From the NCBI RefSeq assembly GCF_007474605.1, contig NZ_VHKL01000004.1, forward strand, positions 434,001 through 498,000: 64,000 nucleotides of DNA, given 5' to 3'. Positions 26,057 through 37,076 of the stretch are shown here, one piece after another; within the stretch, counting starts at the first letter, position 1; every line of letters begins with the position of its first letter. The stretch comes from Rhodoligotrophos appendicifer. GTDB taxonomy: Bacteria; Pseudomonadota; Alphaproteobacteria; Rhizobiales; Im1. The notes under the pieces were generated by a model that was not told the origin of the DNA, did no database searches, and saw nothing but the letters and a program-made list of their open reading frames with translations. The translations under genes were made by a program, and so were the position numbers.

Positions 26057-27726
26057 GCCGCCTGCGCTGCGCCGTCTATACCCGAAAGTCCTCCGAAGAA
26101 GGTCTCGATCAGGAGTTCAACTCCCTCGATGCGCAGCGGGAAGCCTGCGCGGCATACATTGCCTCGCAAGCCTCCCTCGGATGGCGGGCTCTGCCGCAGC
26201 ATTATGATGACGGCGGCATCTCCGGCGGAACCATGCAGCGCCCTGGCCTGCAGGCACTTCTGTCAGACATCAAGGCTGGCCGCATCGATGTGGTGGTGGT
26301 CTATAAGATCGATCGGCTGACCCGTTCGCTCACCGATTTCGGCCGCATGGTCGAGATCTTCGACCAGCATGATGTCTCATTCGTCTCGATCACTCAGCAG
26401 TTCAACACAACCACCTCCATGGGGCGATTGACCCTCAACGTGCTCCTCTCTTTCGCCCAGTTCGAGCGCGAAGTGACGGCCGAGCGCATCCGCGACAAGA
26501 TCGCCGCCTCCAAGCGCAAGGGCATGTGGATGGGGGGCCCGGTTCCACTCGGCTATTCGCTCAAGGATCGCAAGCTCCTGGTGCATGAGGAAGAAGCGAA
26601 GACCGTCCGAGAACTCTTTAGCCGCTTTTTGGAATTGGGCAGCGTGCGCACATTGAAGGATTGGGCCGATGTTCATGGCCTCAGGACCAAGCATCGACTT
26701 TTGAAGGATGGTCAGACCCAAGGGGGAACGCCCTTCTCTCGCGGCCATCTCTATCGCTTGTTGTCGAACCCGATCTATGTCGGCAAAATCACCCACAAGG
26801 GCGAAGTGCATCAGGGTCAGCACGACTCCATTATTGATGAAGGCCTCTGGCAACGATGTCAGGACTGTCTCGCCGCCAGGGCGCCGGATCGGTCATCGTC
26901 CACCAACGTCGGCGGCCGCTTTTTGCTTACCGGCCTGATCTATGACGAGACCGGAGATCGCCTGTCACCGTCTCACGTCACCAAGAAGCATAGGAGCAGT
27001 CAGGGCCGTTCCCGGTACCGCTACTACATCTCGCATCGGCTGATGCAGTCGCATCGCAAGGATCCACAAGCCTGGCGCTTGCCGGCCGATGAGCTCGAGC
27101 GTGCCGTCCTCGGCGCCCTCGACGATACCCTGCAAAGGGAGACCAACCTCCTCGATTGGATTGGGACAGATGCCGAGAGCCAACGCACGTCGCTGATGAA
27201 GATCAGCCATCTGAGGCAGCAGATAAGGTCAGGCAACAGCAGTGATCAGCGCACCCTCCTGAAGCAGCTGATTCATCGGGTGACACTCTCACCCGGAATC
27301 ATCTCCCTCGAAATCAGCGGGCAATCCCTTGGCACTCTCTCCGCCAATGCTGTCTACAGGATCGAGCGGCCGCTGAAGATCCGGCGACGTGGAATGGAAG
27401 CAAAGCTCGTCATCGGCGACCGCTCCCCTCCCCCCGATCGTCGGGATCGCGCGATGGTCGAACTGCTCGCAAAAGCCCATCTCTGGCGCGACGAGTTCCT
27501 CAGCGGCAGATCCACAACGATCTCCGATCTGGCAAAACGCCATAAGGCCGATCCCACCGACATCAGTCGCATCCTGCCGCTGGCCTGGCTGGCCCCTGAC
27601 ATCACCGACCAGATCCTCGCCGGCACTCAGCCGCCGACCCTCACAATCATGAAACTCAAGCGCTTGGCCGCTCTGCCCTCCTGCTGGACCGAGCAGCGCC
27701 GTCTGTTTGGCTTTGCCGAACACTGA
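26053..27726 (+). CDS. Large serine recombinase
   Basis: A 557-residue site-specific recombinase. The resolvase catalytic domain (about 1-150) begins RLRCAVYTRKSSEEGLDQEF with the nucleophile Ser at about 13, followed by DDGGISGGTMQRPGL, YKIDRLTRSLTDF and FAQFEREVTAERIRDKI. A recombinase domain follows (about 165-270), then a reduced zinc-ribbon region and a helical C-terminus. It starts inside the stop of the DUF2924 gene and ends about 200 bases from the 3' end of a tRNA-Ile2 gene, so it probably integrated the accessory DNA to its left. Confidence 0.9.
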   Translation: MSRLRCAVYTRKSSEEGLDQEFNSLDAQREACAAYIASQASLGWRALPQHYDDGGISGGTMQRPGLQALLSDIKAGRIDVVVVYKIDRLTRSLTDFGRMVEIFDQHDVSFVSITQQFNTTTSMGRLTLNVLLSFAQFEREVTAERIRDKIAASKRKGMWMGGPVPLGYSLKDRKLLVHEEEAKTVRELFSRFLELGSVRTLKDWADVHGLRTKHRLLKDGQTQGGTPFSRGHLYRLLSNPIYVGKITHKGEVHQGQHDSIIDEGLWQRCQDCLAARAPDRSSSTNVGGRFLLTGLIYDETGDRLSPSHVTKKHRSSQGRSRYRYYISHRLMQSHRKDPQAWRLPADELERAVLGALDDTLQRETNLLDWIGTDAESQRTSLMKISHLRQQIRSGNSSDQRTLLKQLIHRVTLSPGIISLEISGQSLGTLSANAVYRIERPLKIRRRGMEAKLVIGDRSPPPDRRDRAMVELLAKAHLWRDEFLSGRSTTISDLAKRHKADPTDISRILPLAWLAPDITDQILAGTQPPTLTIMKLKRLAALPSCWTEQRRLFGFAEH

Positions 27727-27932
27727 CGCGGCCGATCCATCAGCATCGCCAAAACCCAACACTTGGCTGTCGACACAGGCCCGCAGAGACTGCGGCCGGA
27801 CTCCGCCACCTGAAGCCGAGGAAACGTCGTCTCCCAAGCCAAGACTTTTGGTCGCTCTCCAGCTAAGTCTTTGATAATATGTGGATTCTCCGCAGCAACT
27901 GCCGCCGTCCTTCGACGGAGCAGACTGAATGG

Positions 27933-28006
27933 TGGGCCCGGCAGGACTCGAACCTGCAACCAAGCGGTTATGAGCCGCCGGCTCTGACCAATTGAGCTAC
28001 AGGCCC
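27933..28006 (-). tRNA. tRNA-Ile2 (anticodon CAT, lysidine type)
   Basis: The minus strand folds as a full tRNA: acceptor GGGCCTG paired with CGGGCCC, D arm, anticodon loop CTCATAA, TTCGAGTC T loop, and CCA encoded at 27932-27930. The anticodon stem and variable region (GGCGGCTCATAACCGCTTGG) match the isoleucine AUA decoder modified by TilS rather than methionine tRNAs. Its 3' end points toward the recombinase, the usual arrangement for a tRNA used as an attachment site. Confidence 0.92.
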
Positions 28007-28197
28007 GGATGCGCCCAGCGGCACACGGGCTTCTGGCTACACCAAAATTCCTCCCGCGCAAAGCCCCTCCCGGTGCGGGACATCGCCGGGCGTGAAAACC
28101 GGCGAGGATCGCCGCAGAATAAACGCAATCGGCCGCGATTCTCCGCCCTCGCGGATCCTCCGCCTCGCGCGTCCCTGCCCGGAAGAAGGCTGTTCCC

Positions 28198-28926
28198 ATG
28201 AGCTCCCGAAGTCTGACCCCCTCCCTCCTGGCCCTGGGCCTCGTGACCTGTCTCGTCGGAGTATCCGCCGCAGAGGCACCTGCCCGCGCCGAGACCCCGC
28301 CACGCACCCTGAGCCTCACCGGCACCGGCGAGGTGAAGGCGGTCCCCGATCAGGCCATGATCTCGATCGGCGTCGTCGAGCAGGCCGCGACCGCCGCCGC
28401 AGCGCTGTCGGCCAACAATGCCGCCATGGCCGAGATTATGGCGACCTTGAAGGCCGCCGCCATTGGCGACCGCGACATCCAGACGGCGAATTTCTCCGTC
28501 TCCCCCCGCTACGTCTACCCCAAGGAGGGCAACGAACCGCCGCGCATCGAGGGCTATGAGGTCTCCAATCAGGTGACGGTGCGCGTCCGCGACCTGGCAA
28601 AGCTCGGCGGCGTCCTCGACAAGGTGGTCTCCTCGGGCTCGAATCAGATCAACGGGATCTCCTTCCTCATCGCCGACCGCGACACGGCCGAAAATGAGGC
28701 GCGGCGCCTGGCGGTGGCCGATGCCAAGGCCAAGGCCGATCTCTATGCGGCGGCGGCCGGCGTCACCCTGGGGCCCGTCTATTCCCTCTCCGAGAATGGC
28801 GGTTATCAGCCGCCCCAGCCGATGATGCGCCAGTCATTCGCCAAGGCCGCCCCGGACTCCGTTCCCATCGCGCAGGGCGAGCAGACGGTCTCGATCGAGG
28901 TGAACATCACTTGGCAGCTCAAGTAA
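28198..28926 (+). CDS. Exported SIMPL (DUF541) domain protein
   Basis: A 242-residue periplasmic protein with a signal peptide (SLLALGLVTCLVGVSAAEAP) and the SIMPL/DUF541 fold: RTLSLTGTGEVKAVPDQAMI near the start, GYEVSNQVTVRVRDLAKLGG, then ARRLAVADAKAKADLYAAAA and a terminal strand VSIEVNITWQLK. Relatives protect against oxidative stress or serve the outer membrane, but the exact role is unknown. It stands alone just right of the tRNA. Confidence 0.85.
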   Translation: MSSRSLTPSLLALGLVTCLVGVSAAEAPARAETPPRTLSLTGTGEVKAVPDQAMISIGVVEQAATAAAALSANNAAMAEIMATLKAAAIGDRDIQTANFSVSPRYVYPKEGNEPPRIEGYEVSNQVTVRVRDLAKLGGVLDKVVSSGSNQINGISFLIADRDTAENEARRLAVADAKAKADLYAAAAGVTLGPVYSLSENGGYQPPQPMMRQSFAKAAPDSVPIAQGEQTVSIEVNITWQLK

Positions 28927-29021
28927 TGCGACCTTGCGTTGCAATTTAAGGAAGTGCGTACAGGGATTGTTATCCGATAAGTGACATTCTGCAGCGGTGG
29001 TCCCGTATGCGGAAGTGAGTC

Positions 29022-29483
29022 ATGGCGGTGGTGTCTGTCGAGGAGCTCGAGGCGCTGATGCGCCGGTACCGGACGGCGAAAGTTGCCTTCTTCAGCCAGA
29101 TTTTCGTGCTGGAGAAGACATTGAGATCACCATCCCGCCGCGGCTTCGGCTTCGAGCACGATATCCGTGCCGCCGTCTATGCCGCACAATCGAGCCTCCA
29201 TGATGCCCGGCGTCTCATCAAGGAGGCGGCCCGCAGGCGCAATGCTCACGCCGACAGCGTGCTCGAACGCGCTGATGGTGAAGCCTGCTGTCATGCCATG
29301 GTGCTGGAGCGTCTGCTGACTGAGCAGCACGTGATCGATGCTGCCCAGGGCCTGGACCACCACGTCAACGAGTTCGTGGGCACGCTGCGCGCCGTCGGTC
29401 GCCACCTGTTCCACGTCTACCAGCCCCTGGCGGAGGCCTCCGTCGCCTCCCCTGCCGGATCCCGGCAGGCCGGTCTCCCCTGA
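29022..29483 (+). CDS. Hypothetical helical protein
   Basis: A 153-residue mostly helical protein (MAVVSVEELEALMRRYRTAK, AVYAAQSSLHDARRLIKEA, HHVNEFVGTLRAVGRHLFHV), with no signal peptide or membrane segment. GGAAGTGAG precedes the ATG. A reverse frame (29127-29495) is open but has no ribosome site and looks like a shadow. I do not recognise the family. Confidence 0.55.
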   Translation: MAVVSVEELEALMRRYRTAKVAFFSQIFVLEKTLRSPSRRGFGFEHDIRAAVYAAQSSLHDARRLIKEAARRRNAHADSVLERADGEACCHAMVLERLLTEQHVIDAAQGLDHHVNEFVGTLRAVGRHLFHVYQPLAEASVASPAGSRQAGLP

Positions 29484-29510
29484 GGACGCGCGCACGCCGC
29501 CGTCAAACCG

Positions 29511-29560
29511 CAGGCTTCAGACCTCAGGCTTCACGCTGCAGGCCTTAGGCCTTAGACCTC
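29511..29560. repeat. Short imperfect 14-base tandem repeat
   Basis: Units starting at 29511, 29525 and 29539 begin CAGGCTTCA, CAGGCTTCA and CAGGCCTTA, 14 bases apart, with a partial fourth. The array lies between two converging genes and overlaps the last codons of the YCII gene. Confidence 0.6.
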
Positions 29561-29917
29561 GCTGAAATCGGATTCCTCATAGAGAGGACGGATTTCGATT
29601 TCGCTCGGGCCTGGCATGGGATTGGGGCAGCGCTTGACCCATGCCAAGGCCTCTTCCATGTCCTTCACCTCCCAGAGCCAGAATCCGGCGACCAGTTCTT
29701 CGGTCGCGGCGAACGGGCCGTCGATGACGGTTCGATCGGCACCCTTGAAGGCCACGCGCTTGCCCTGCGACGACGGCTTCAGCCCCTCGCCGGCCCGCAT
29801 CACGCCGGCGCTGGCAAGCTCCTCGTTGAACGCGCCCATCGCCGCCATCAGCTCCCGCGACGGCATATGCCCCACTTCGCTGTCTTTCGTCGCCTTGACC
29901 AGGACCATCACTCGCAT
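29552..29917 (-). CDS. YCII-related (DGPF-type) protein
   Basis: A 121-residue protein of the YciI/DGPF family (MRVMVLVKATKDSEVGHMPS, GEGLKPSSQGKRVAFKG and VIDGPFAATEELVAGFWLWE, ending with EIEIRPLYEESDF). Relatives have a ferredoxin-like fold with conserved His/Asp; a few act as dehalogenase- or hydrolase-like enzymes, most are uncharacterised. They often neighbour ECF sigma factors, but none is present here. Confidence 0.85.
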   Translation of the reverse strand: MRVMVLVKATKDSEVGHMPSRELMAAMGAFNEELASAGVMRAGEGLKPSSQGKRVAFKGADRTVIDGPFAATEELVAGFWLWEVKDMEEALAWVKRCPNPMPGPSEIEIRPLYEESDFSEV

Positions 29918-30078
29918 TCTTGCTACTCCTGTTGTCGATCAGCCGGCCCCCTGCGCAGAGGACGAATGCGGATCGGCAGCCCCGACATCCGGGAAGCGAA
30001 AAATCGTGGGAGCCGGGCGATGCGCAGAGGCGATCCCCGGCCACGACCTGCCTCGAGGACCCTCAGCCTCGCCGAACG

Positions 30079-30672
30079 CTATGCGCCGGTCTCTCGCATC
30101 CAGAACTGCAGCGCCTTCTCGGTCTCGCCGTCGCTGCCGCAATCCCTCCACGCGAGCTGGGCGATCAATCCGGGCACCGGTTCATAGCCGCGCTTGCGCC
30201 AGAAATCGTCCAGCGGTCGGTAGTTCGCAGGCTTCAGGGGATGGTCCGCGGGCCTGATGACGGCACAGAACAGGGTCATCGGCAAGCCCAGCCGGCGTGC
30301 ATGGCCTTCGCGTCCGTCGAAGAAGTGATGGCCGATGCCGCGGCCGCGATACTCCGCCTTCAGGATCGATTCCCCGAAATAGCACACCCGTGACACGTCG
30401 ATCCCAGCCTCCTCGACAGGCGAGCGGAAGGCCTCCGGTTCATGCGCCAGCGGCACTGCTGTGGAAGCCCCCACCAGGCGCTCCCCATCGAAGGCCGCGA
30501 TCACGGTTGCATCCGGCGATCGGGCGAAATCTGCGAGATAGCGCGCCTCGTAGTCGAGGTCACCGTCATAGAGATAGGGCCAGTCGCGAAACACCTCGAT
30601 CCGCAGCCTGGCGATGAGGGGAATCGCTGCCGCGACGTCGTTCCCCGTGAGCGCCGTGACGGTGAGACTCAA
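30079..30672 (-). CDS. GNAT-family N-acetyltransferase
   Basis: A 197-residue acetyl-CoA-dependent transferase. The acetyl-CoA loop appears as ILKAEYRGRGIGHHFFDGRE, with YLADFARSPDATVIAAFDGE upstream and a C-terminal FWRKRGYEPVPG. The start is TTG at 30672, sharing bases with the stop of the upstream SnoaL-like gene (TTGA), so the pair is co-translated. The acceptor is unknown. Confidence 0.85.
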   Translation of the reverse strand: MSLTVTALTGNDVAAAIPLIARLRIEVFRDWPYLYDGDLDYEARYLADFARSPDATVIAAFDGERLVGASTAVPLAHEPEAFRSPVEEAGIDVSRVCYFGESILKAEYRGRGIGHHFFDGREGHARRLGLPMTLFCAVIRPADHPLKPANYRPLDDFWRKRGYEPVPGLIAQLAWRDCGSDGETEKALQFWMRETGA

Positions 30673-31091
30673 GCGCGCCCTTCCACTTGGGCAATCCAGT
30701 CATTGAGATTGTAATGCGTAGCGACCCGGGTGATGGCGCCGTTCTCGAGATCGAGGAACCCGCCGGCCGGCAGTGAATAGGTCTGCCCTTCGGCGGGTGG
30801 CAGGCCTTCGTCGGTCGCGAGATATGCGCCCACCACCGTGAACGAGGCCGCGGCATGGCGCCCGTCATCGCTTGCCATGATGACGAGATCGTCGAGCCGC
30901 TCTTTGTAGCAGCGGCTCATATGCGCGCAGAATTCGGCGAACAGGGCCTTCCCGTGCCGCCGCCCGCCTTGATTCACGTCATGGGCGACGTCATCGGAGA
31001 GGCAGGCCAGCATGCCCGGAACATCGCCGGCATTGAAGGCGGCGTAATAGCGGGCGACGAGGGCGATGGCGGACGTCCGGGGATCGGTCAT
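30669..31091 (-). CDS. SnoaL-like / ketosteroid-isomerase-related protein
   Basis: A 140-residue protein of the NTF2-like fold (SAIALVARYYAAFNAGDVPG, then MLACLSDDVAHDVNQGGR, and ITRVATHYNLNDWIAQVEGR). Members are small isomerases, cyclases or hydrolases with a deep pocket. I chose the ATG at 31091 (MTDPRTSA); a frame to 31121 adds ten unlikely residues. It is coupled to the GNAT gene. Confidence 0.82.
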   Translation of the reverse strand: MTDPRTSAIALVARYYAAFNAGDVPGMLACLSDDVAHDVNQGGRRHGKALFAEFCAHMSRCYKERLDDLVIMASDDGRHAAASFTVVGAYLATDEGLPPAEGQTYSLPAGGFLDLENGAITRVATHYNLNDWIAQVEGRA

Positions 31092-31223
31092 GGCTCCAGC
31101 ATTTGGCGCATCCCGTCTCACGGGTCAAGCCTCCGTGGGCGCGAAGTCTCCCCTCCCCCACCATCTTTCAACCACAGATATACAGCAGATTGCGCCACAC
31201 TATTCGGCATTGAGGCAGAAGTG

Positions 31224-31535
31224 ATGTTCAAAGCGATTTCTAAGATGCTCTCGCCACAGCGGGAGGGGAGTGTGCAGTTCAACGCCGCATCCCAGCTCGC
31301 CACCATCGACCTCGACGCGATGGCGCCGATCGTGCGCGGCCATCGACCACCTCCGGTGTCCATCGAATTGGAGACCTTCCGCATTCACTCCAATCAGGGA
31401 CCGTATCAGGAGCTCTCGGTGCAAAATCTCATGCGCCAACCGATCGATCTTGTGCCCTCCGATCCTGGCCCTCATTCCTTGGTCAACGTCTCACCTGCAT
31501 CGCCTTTGGCGGATCAACACAGCCTGTTCCTGTAG
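31224..31535 (+). CDS. Hypothetical protein
   Basis: A 103-residue protein (MFKAISKMLSPQREGSVQFN at the start; VSIELETFRIHSNQG and LMRQPIDLVPSDPG later). GAGGCAGAAG lies upstream of the ATG. No domain, signal peptide or membrane segment is recognised. The reverse frames opposite it look less protein-like. Confidence 0.45.
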   Translation: MFKAISKMLSPQREGSVQFNAASQLATIDLDAMAPIVRGHRPPPVSIELETFRIHSNQGPYQELSVQNLMRQPIDLVPSDPGPHSLVNVSPASPLADQHSLFL

Positions 31536-31609
31536 GCCTCGCCCGGCACGGGAGGGGAACTCCCCGTCCGTCTCCCGGTTTCTGAGGCCAGGAGCGAGGC
31601 GAGGACAGG

Positions 31610-31820
31610 ATGGCAAAGACACTGAAGCCCGGCGATGAGGTGGCCTGGAACACCAGCCAGGGAAAAACTCACGGGACGGTGGTGAAGAAGCAGACCAGCC
31701 CCACCCGCATCAAGGGGGCACGCTGTCGAAGCGTCCAAGGACAATCCGGAATACATCGTCAAGAGCGCCAAGACCGGGGCCAAGGCCGCCCACAAGCCGG
31801 CGGCCTTGAAGAAGATCTGA
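31610..31820 (+). pseudogene. DUF2945 (HVA1-like) protein with one frameshift
   Basis: The gene starts MAKTLKPGDEVAWNTSQGKT and continues HGTVVKKQTSPTRIKG, typical of the short DUF2945 family. A run of five G at 31714-31718, one more than keeps frame, shifts it. In the next frame VEASKDNPEYIVKSAKTG and [11 protein letters not shown] complete the family to TGA at 31818-31820. The length of 211 bases is one over 70 codons. A sequencing error in the G run or a recent mutation would explain it. Confidence 0.75.
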
Positions 31821-31842
31821 GCCCTGCGTCGAAGGGTACGGT

Positions 31843-31866
31843 ACAGGCCCGACGCGACAGGCCTGT
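31843..31866 (-). terminator. Hairpin just after rpoD
   Basis: On the minus strand ACAGGCC and GGCCTGT form a 7-bp stem around ten bases, six bases after the rpoD stop. No T run follows, so an intrinsic terminator is uncertain. Confidence 0.35.
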
Positions 31867-31871
31867 CTGCA

Positions 31872-33854
<1,983 letters not shown>

Positions 33855-34026
33855 TCCGCGCGTCTCCGCCGACCTGTTTTGCATCCGCAAGACGGATGCA
33901 TAAAATGTTCCACATTCGAACCGGCCAGAAGCCGCATTCGTCGATTCGTCCACGCTCAGGAGTGTGCTACCCCTTGAGCGTTAACCGCGGCTTAAACATG
34001 CCGGCCCCGCCCCCCGGTTACGCCGG

Positions 34027-36006
34027 TCATCCAATCGTCCCGCGAGCCCGGCCTGAGGCATCCCCATATCCTTCGATCGAGGCTTCCTCACCGATGGTCG
34101 AGCGCAATTGCTCGCTCGCTTCGTTCAACCGCGCCAGCGACAAATCCGACGGATCTTCCGCAAATGCGCGCTCGGCGGCATCGAGTTCCTTCCGCAAACT
34201 TCCCGATTTGCGATGCAAAGCGATCATATGGAGCCACGCCAGCAATGTATCCTCGGCCGCGGCATCTGGAAACGCAAACCAGTCACTGCGATGCGTAAGT
34301 CCCGCTTGAAGTCGATCGAGGTCTTCTGCGTAACCTCTCGTCGTGAGGTGGTCGCGCAGCTTCCCACTGTCAAGGCCCTCCTCGAGAGCGGCGATATCTA
34401 GGATTTCGCGGCGGAGCCTGTCAAGAACCGGACTTGACAAATCGATCTCGGCGATCGCCTCGGGATTCTCTTCCAGCAGGAAGGGATGATTGATCAGCGT
34501 CAGGACGATCAGCCGCTCCCGGCGCTCGGGTGTGCCTTGTTCGAAGCTCTTGGCGCCGGCCAGGGCCTTGAGGGCGGGGCTGGCGCTCGCCTCCGTGAGC
34601 CAGGGGGGCGTCGCGGAAAATCCGCGCCCGCTGCGCTCCACGGTGCCGCCGGCATAGCGGGCCAGTGCGGGAACGGGCTGAGGAAACCGCCGCGGCGACC
34701 GCGCCGTGGGCCGCGCTGTCCAGCCTGAGCGCGCTTCCCGCTGCTTGTCCCGGAAGTGGTTGCGGTAATGGGCCTGCACTCGGGCATCTTCGATTCGCGC
34801 CACCGCGGCATCCAGTCTCGCGTCGAAATCGGCCTTCCGCTCCGGTGTGGTGAGATCGGCGGTTTCGCGCTCGCGCCGCCACAGCACCTCCGCAAGCCCG
34901 ATCCGCGCCTCCATGGCGGCCTCCACCGCTTTCCGCCCCCCCGACCGCGCCAGATCGTCCGGATCCTGTCCTTCCGGCAGGAACACGAAGCTCACGGAAT
35001 ATCCCGGTTTCAGCTCGGGCAGCGCCGTATCCACGGCACGATAGGCGGCCTTGATGCCGGCCTCGTCGCCGTCGAAGCAGAGTGTCGGCTCGGCGGCAGC
35101 CTTCCACATGAGACGCAGTTGCTCCACCGTCAGCGCCGTCCCCATCGGCGCGACGACCGGCGTGATCCCCACCCCGCTGAGCGCGATGACGTCCATATAG
35201 CCTTCGACCGCCATGAGGGTGCCGCTCTCATAGGCGGGCGCCCGCGCCCGGTCGAGATTGTAGAGCATGGCGCCCTTGTGAAAGAGCGGGGTCTCCGGCG
35301 AGTTGAGGTATTTTGCCTGGACCTGCGCGCTCAGGGCCCGGCCGCCAAAGGCTACGACCCGGCCGCGGGCGTCGTTGATCGGGAACATGACCCGGTGGCG
35401 GAACCGGTCATAGGCGACCGGAATGTCGTCGCCGCCGATCACCAGCCCCCCCGCCATCATCAGCTCCAGGCTGACGCCCTTCTCTGCCAGATGGCTCCTA
35501 AGTGCCTGCCGGTCGTCGGGGGCATATCCCAGCCGGAACAGGCTTCGCTGCTGCGCCCCCACGCCGCGCCGGTCGAGATAGTCCCGCGCCTCGGCGCCGC
35601 CATTGCCTTTGAGCTGCGCCTCGAAGAATTGCGCGGCGATCTCCATCACCTCCACGAGCCCGGTGCGCTTTTCCTCCCGCCGCCGCTCCTCCGGCGAGTG
35701 CTCCGGCATCGGCAGCCCCGCCTCCCCGGCCAGCCGCTCCACGGCCTCGGGAAAGCTCAAGCCTTCTTTTTCGACGATGAACGTGAAGATGTCGCCCGAG
35801 GCTTTGCAGCCGAAACAATGGTAGCGGCCCTTGCGGTCATCCGCATGGAAGGACGGCGACTTCTCCTGGTGGAAGGGGCAGCAGGCCCAATAATCCCCGC
35901 GCGCCGGCATGCTCTTGCGCCGATCCCAGACGACCTTGCGGCCGACCACTTGGGAAATCGATACGCGCTGTCGGATCTCGTCGAGAAAGCTGTCAGAAAA
36001 CCGCAT
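34027..36006 (-). CDS. dnaG: DNA primase
   Basis: A 659-residue primase that makes RNA primers at the replication fork. The CHC2 zinc domain (CPFHQEKSPSFH ... YHCFGCKASGD) lies near residues 42-70. The TOPRIM catalytic core has LMAVEGYMDVIAL and CFDGDEAGIKAA, and a helicase-binding C-terminal domain follows from about 450. The start MRFSDSFLDEIRQRVSIS is standard for alphaproteobacteria. It lies upstream of rpoD as in related genomes. Confidence 0.95.
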   Translation of the reverse strand: MRFSDSFLDEIRQRVSISQVVGRKVVWDRRKSMPARGDYWACCPFHQEKSPSFHADDRKGRYHCFGCKASGDIFTFIVEKEGLSFPEAVERLAGEAGLPMPEHSPEERRREEKRTGLVEVMEIAAQFFEAQLKGNGGAEARDYLDRRGVGAQQRSLFRLGYAPDDRQALRSHLAEKGVSLELMMAGGLVIGGDDIPVAYDRFRHRVMFPINDARGRVVAFGGRALSAQVQAKYLNSPETPLFHKGAMLYNLDRARAPAYESGTLMAVEGYMDVIALSGVGITPVVAPMGTALTVEQLRLMWKAAAEPTLCFDGDEAGIKAAYRAVDTALPELKPGYSVSFVFLPEGQDPDDLARSGGRKAVEAAMEARIGLAEVLWRRERETADLTTPERKADFDARLDAAVARIEDARVQAHYRNHFRDKQREARSGWTARPTARSPRRFPQPVPALARYAGGTVERSGRGFSATPPWLTEASASPALKALAGAKSFEQGTPERRERLIVLTLINHPFLLEENPEAIAEIDLSSPVLDRLRREILDIAALEEGLDSGKLRDHLTTRGYAEDLDRLQAGLTHRSDWFAFPDAAAEDTLLAWLHMIALHRKSGSLRKELDAAERAFAEDPSDLSLARLNEASEQLRSTIGEEASIEGYGDASGRARGTIG

Positions 36007-36165
36007 GAACGACCCTGGAACCCAAGCCGAAGAGCTTAACGCCGAATCACCCCTCGAAGCGAATCGAAAAGCCTTTGGCCGGCGATCAATGACGCCGGCC
36101 CACGGTTTCGCGAGACGATCGGCTTGAGCAATGGGAACGAGCCCACGAGCCCGCCGCCATGCCTC

Positions 36166-36942
36166 TCACCCAACGAACTCTCCAGCCTGAGAATTCCCTG
36201 CCGGCCAGAAAGGGCTCGGCATCGATCGGTCCTCGATGCCGAGCTCGAGACCCTCGAAGAAGCCGGGCGATCCGACATTGGGAACCAGGGCTGAAGCCGA
36301 TTGAGACGACCCTGCCTGCCACCCGTCATCCTGGGCAATCCAGGGATTGTCGACCTTTCGTTCATACTCGGAGAACGGCACGAAGACGCCGGAGGCATCC
36401 TCCTCCTTGAGCCACGCCGCGATGCGCCCGATAGCCTTCTCGTCGTCGGGAGACAATGGTCCATGATTTTGCCCTCCGACGAAGAGGGAAGGAGTGGCGA
36501 ACTCAGCCTTATGGGTCTTTGCGGGCAGCCCCAACGTGTCCCTCAGAGTGGCATCCCCCTGGAACAGCGATGATTTCAGTTTGTCCATCTGTCCAGCGAA
36601 CTTATCAAAATTATCCGCATTAACCCCCCTCTTGATGTCGCTGTTAATCGCTGCAATCAGCACATCGGTGGGGCCCATGGATTTCCCGAAAATTTCCCGT
36701 GCCTGTGGCGCTGACCAACCAGTTGCCTTTTCCAGCAAGCGGGGCCCATTACCCAATGAAGACCTCAAGGAGACGAGTGACTCGGACAAATAATCCCAGG
36801 AGCTGTTCGATTTTAGGTCGATCATAGAATGAGCATCCGGAACTTTCGATGCCCAATTACGAACTTTGTCTAAGTATGTTCCAAACTGTTCCGCATTATA
36901 ACTCCCGAAATTAGTGTTTTGAACATTGCTTTTTGTAAACAT
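36166..36942 (-). CDS. Unassigned protein A between dnaG and the yqeY-like gene
   Basis: A 258-residue soluble protein with no signal peptide or membrane segment. The first half is helical and polar (NFGSYNAEQFGTYLDKVRNW, DYLSESLVSLRSSLGNGPRL, TDVLIAAINSDIKRGVNADN). The second half is Pro/Gly/Ser-rich (LFVGGQNHGPLSPDDEKAI, FVPFSEYERKVDNPWIAQD). I recognise no family. Its 5' part and the intergenic DNA before it are richer in A and T than the neighbours, and it interrupts a conserved core neighbourhood with protein B, so acquisition by transfer is likely. Confidence 0.6.
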   Translation of the reverse strand: MFTKSNVQNTNFGSYNAEQFGTYLDKVRNWASKVPDAHSMIDLKSNSSWDYLSESLVSLRSSLGNGPRLLEKATGWSAPQAREIFGKSMGPTDVLIAAINSDIKRGVNADNFDKFAGQMDKLKSSLFQGDATLRDTLGLPAKTHKAEFATPSLFVGGQNHGPLSPDDEKAIGRIAAWLKEEDASGVFVPFSEYERKVDNPWIAQDDGWQAGSSQSASALVPNVGSPGFFEGLELGIEDRSMPSPFWPAGNSQAGEFVG

Positions 36943-37076
36943 TTTTCACCTACTATACATTTTGGTTGAATCAGTTCATAGGAACCATTCGTTTCAGGGG
37001 AGGCAAAGGCAAGCCAGTCGAAGGCTTCCAGGGGAAGACCTTCCTCGCCCAGGAAAATTGGGGCAAGCCCTTCCGC

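Noticed and set aside
1-27726. Second copy of the tRNA-Ile2 3' end (left attachment site)
   Set aside because: No convincing repeat of the tRNA 3' end was found by eye in this stretch.
27933-28006. tRNA-Met or initiator tRNA
   Set aside because: The CAT anticodon suggests methionine, but the anticodon stem and variable region match tRNA-Ile2.
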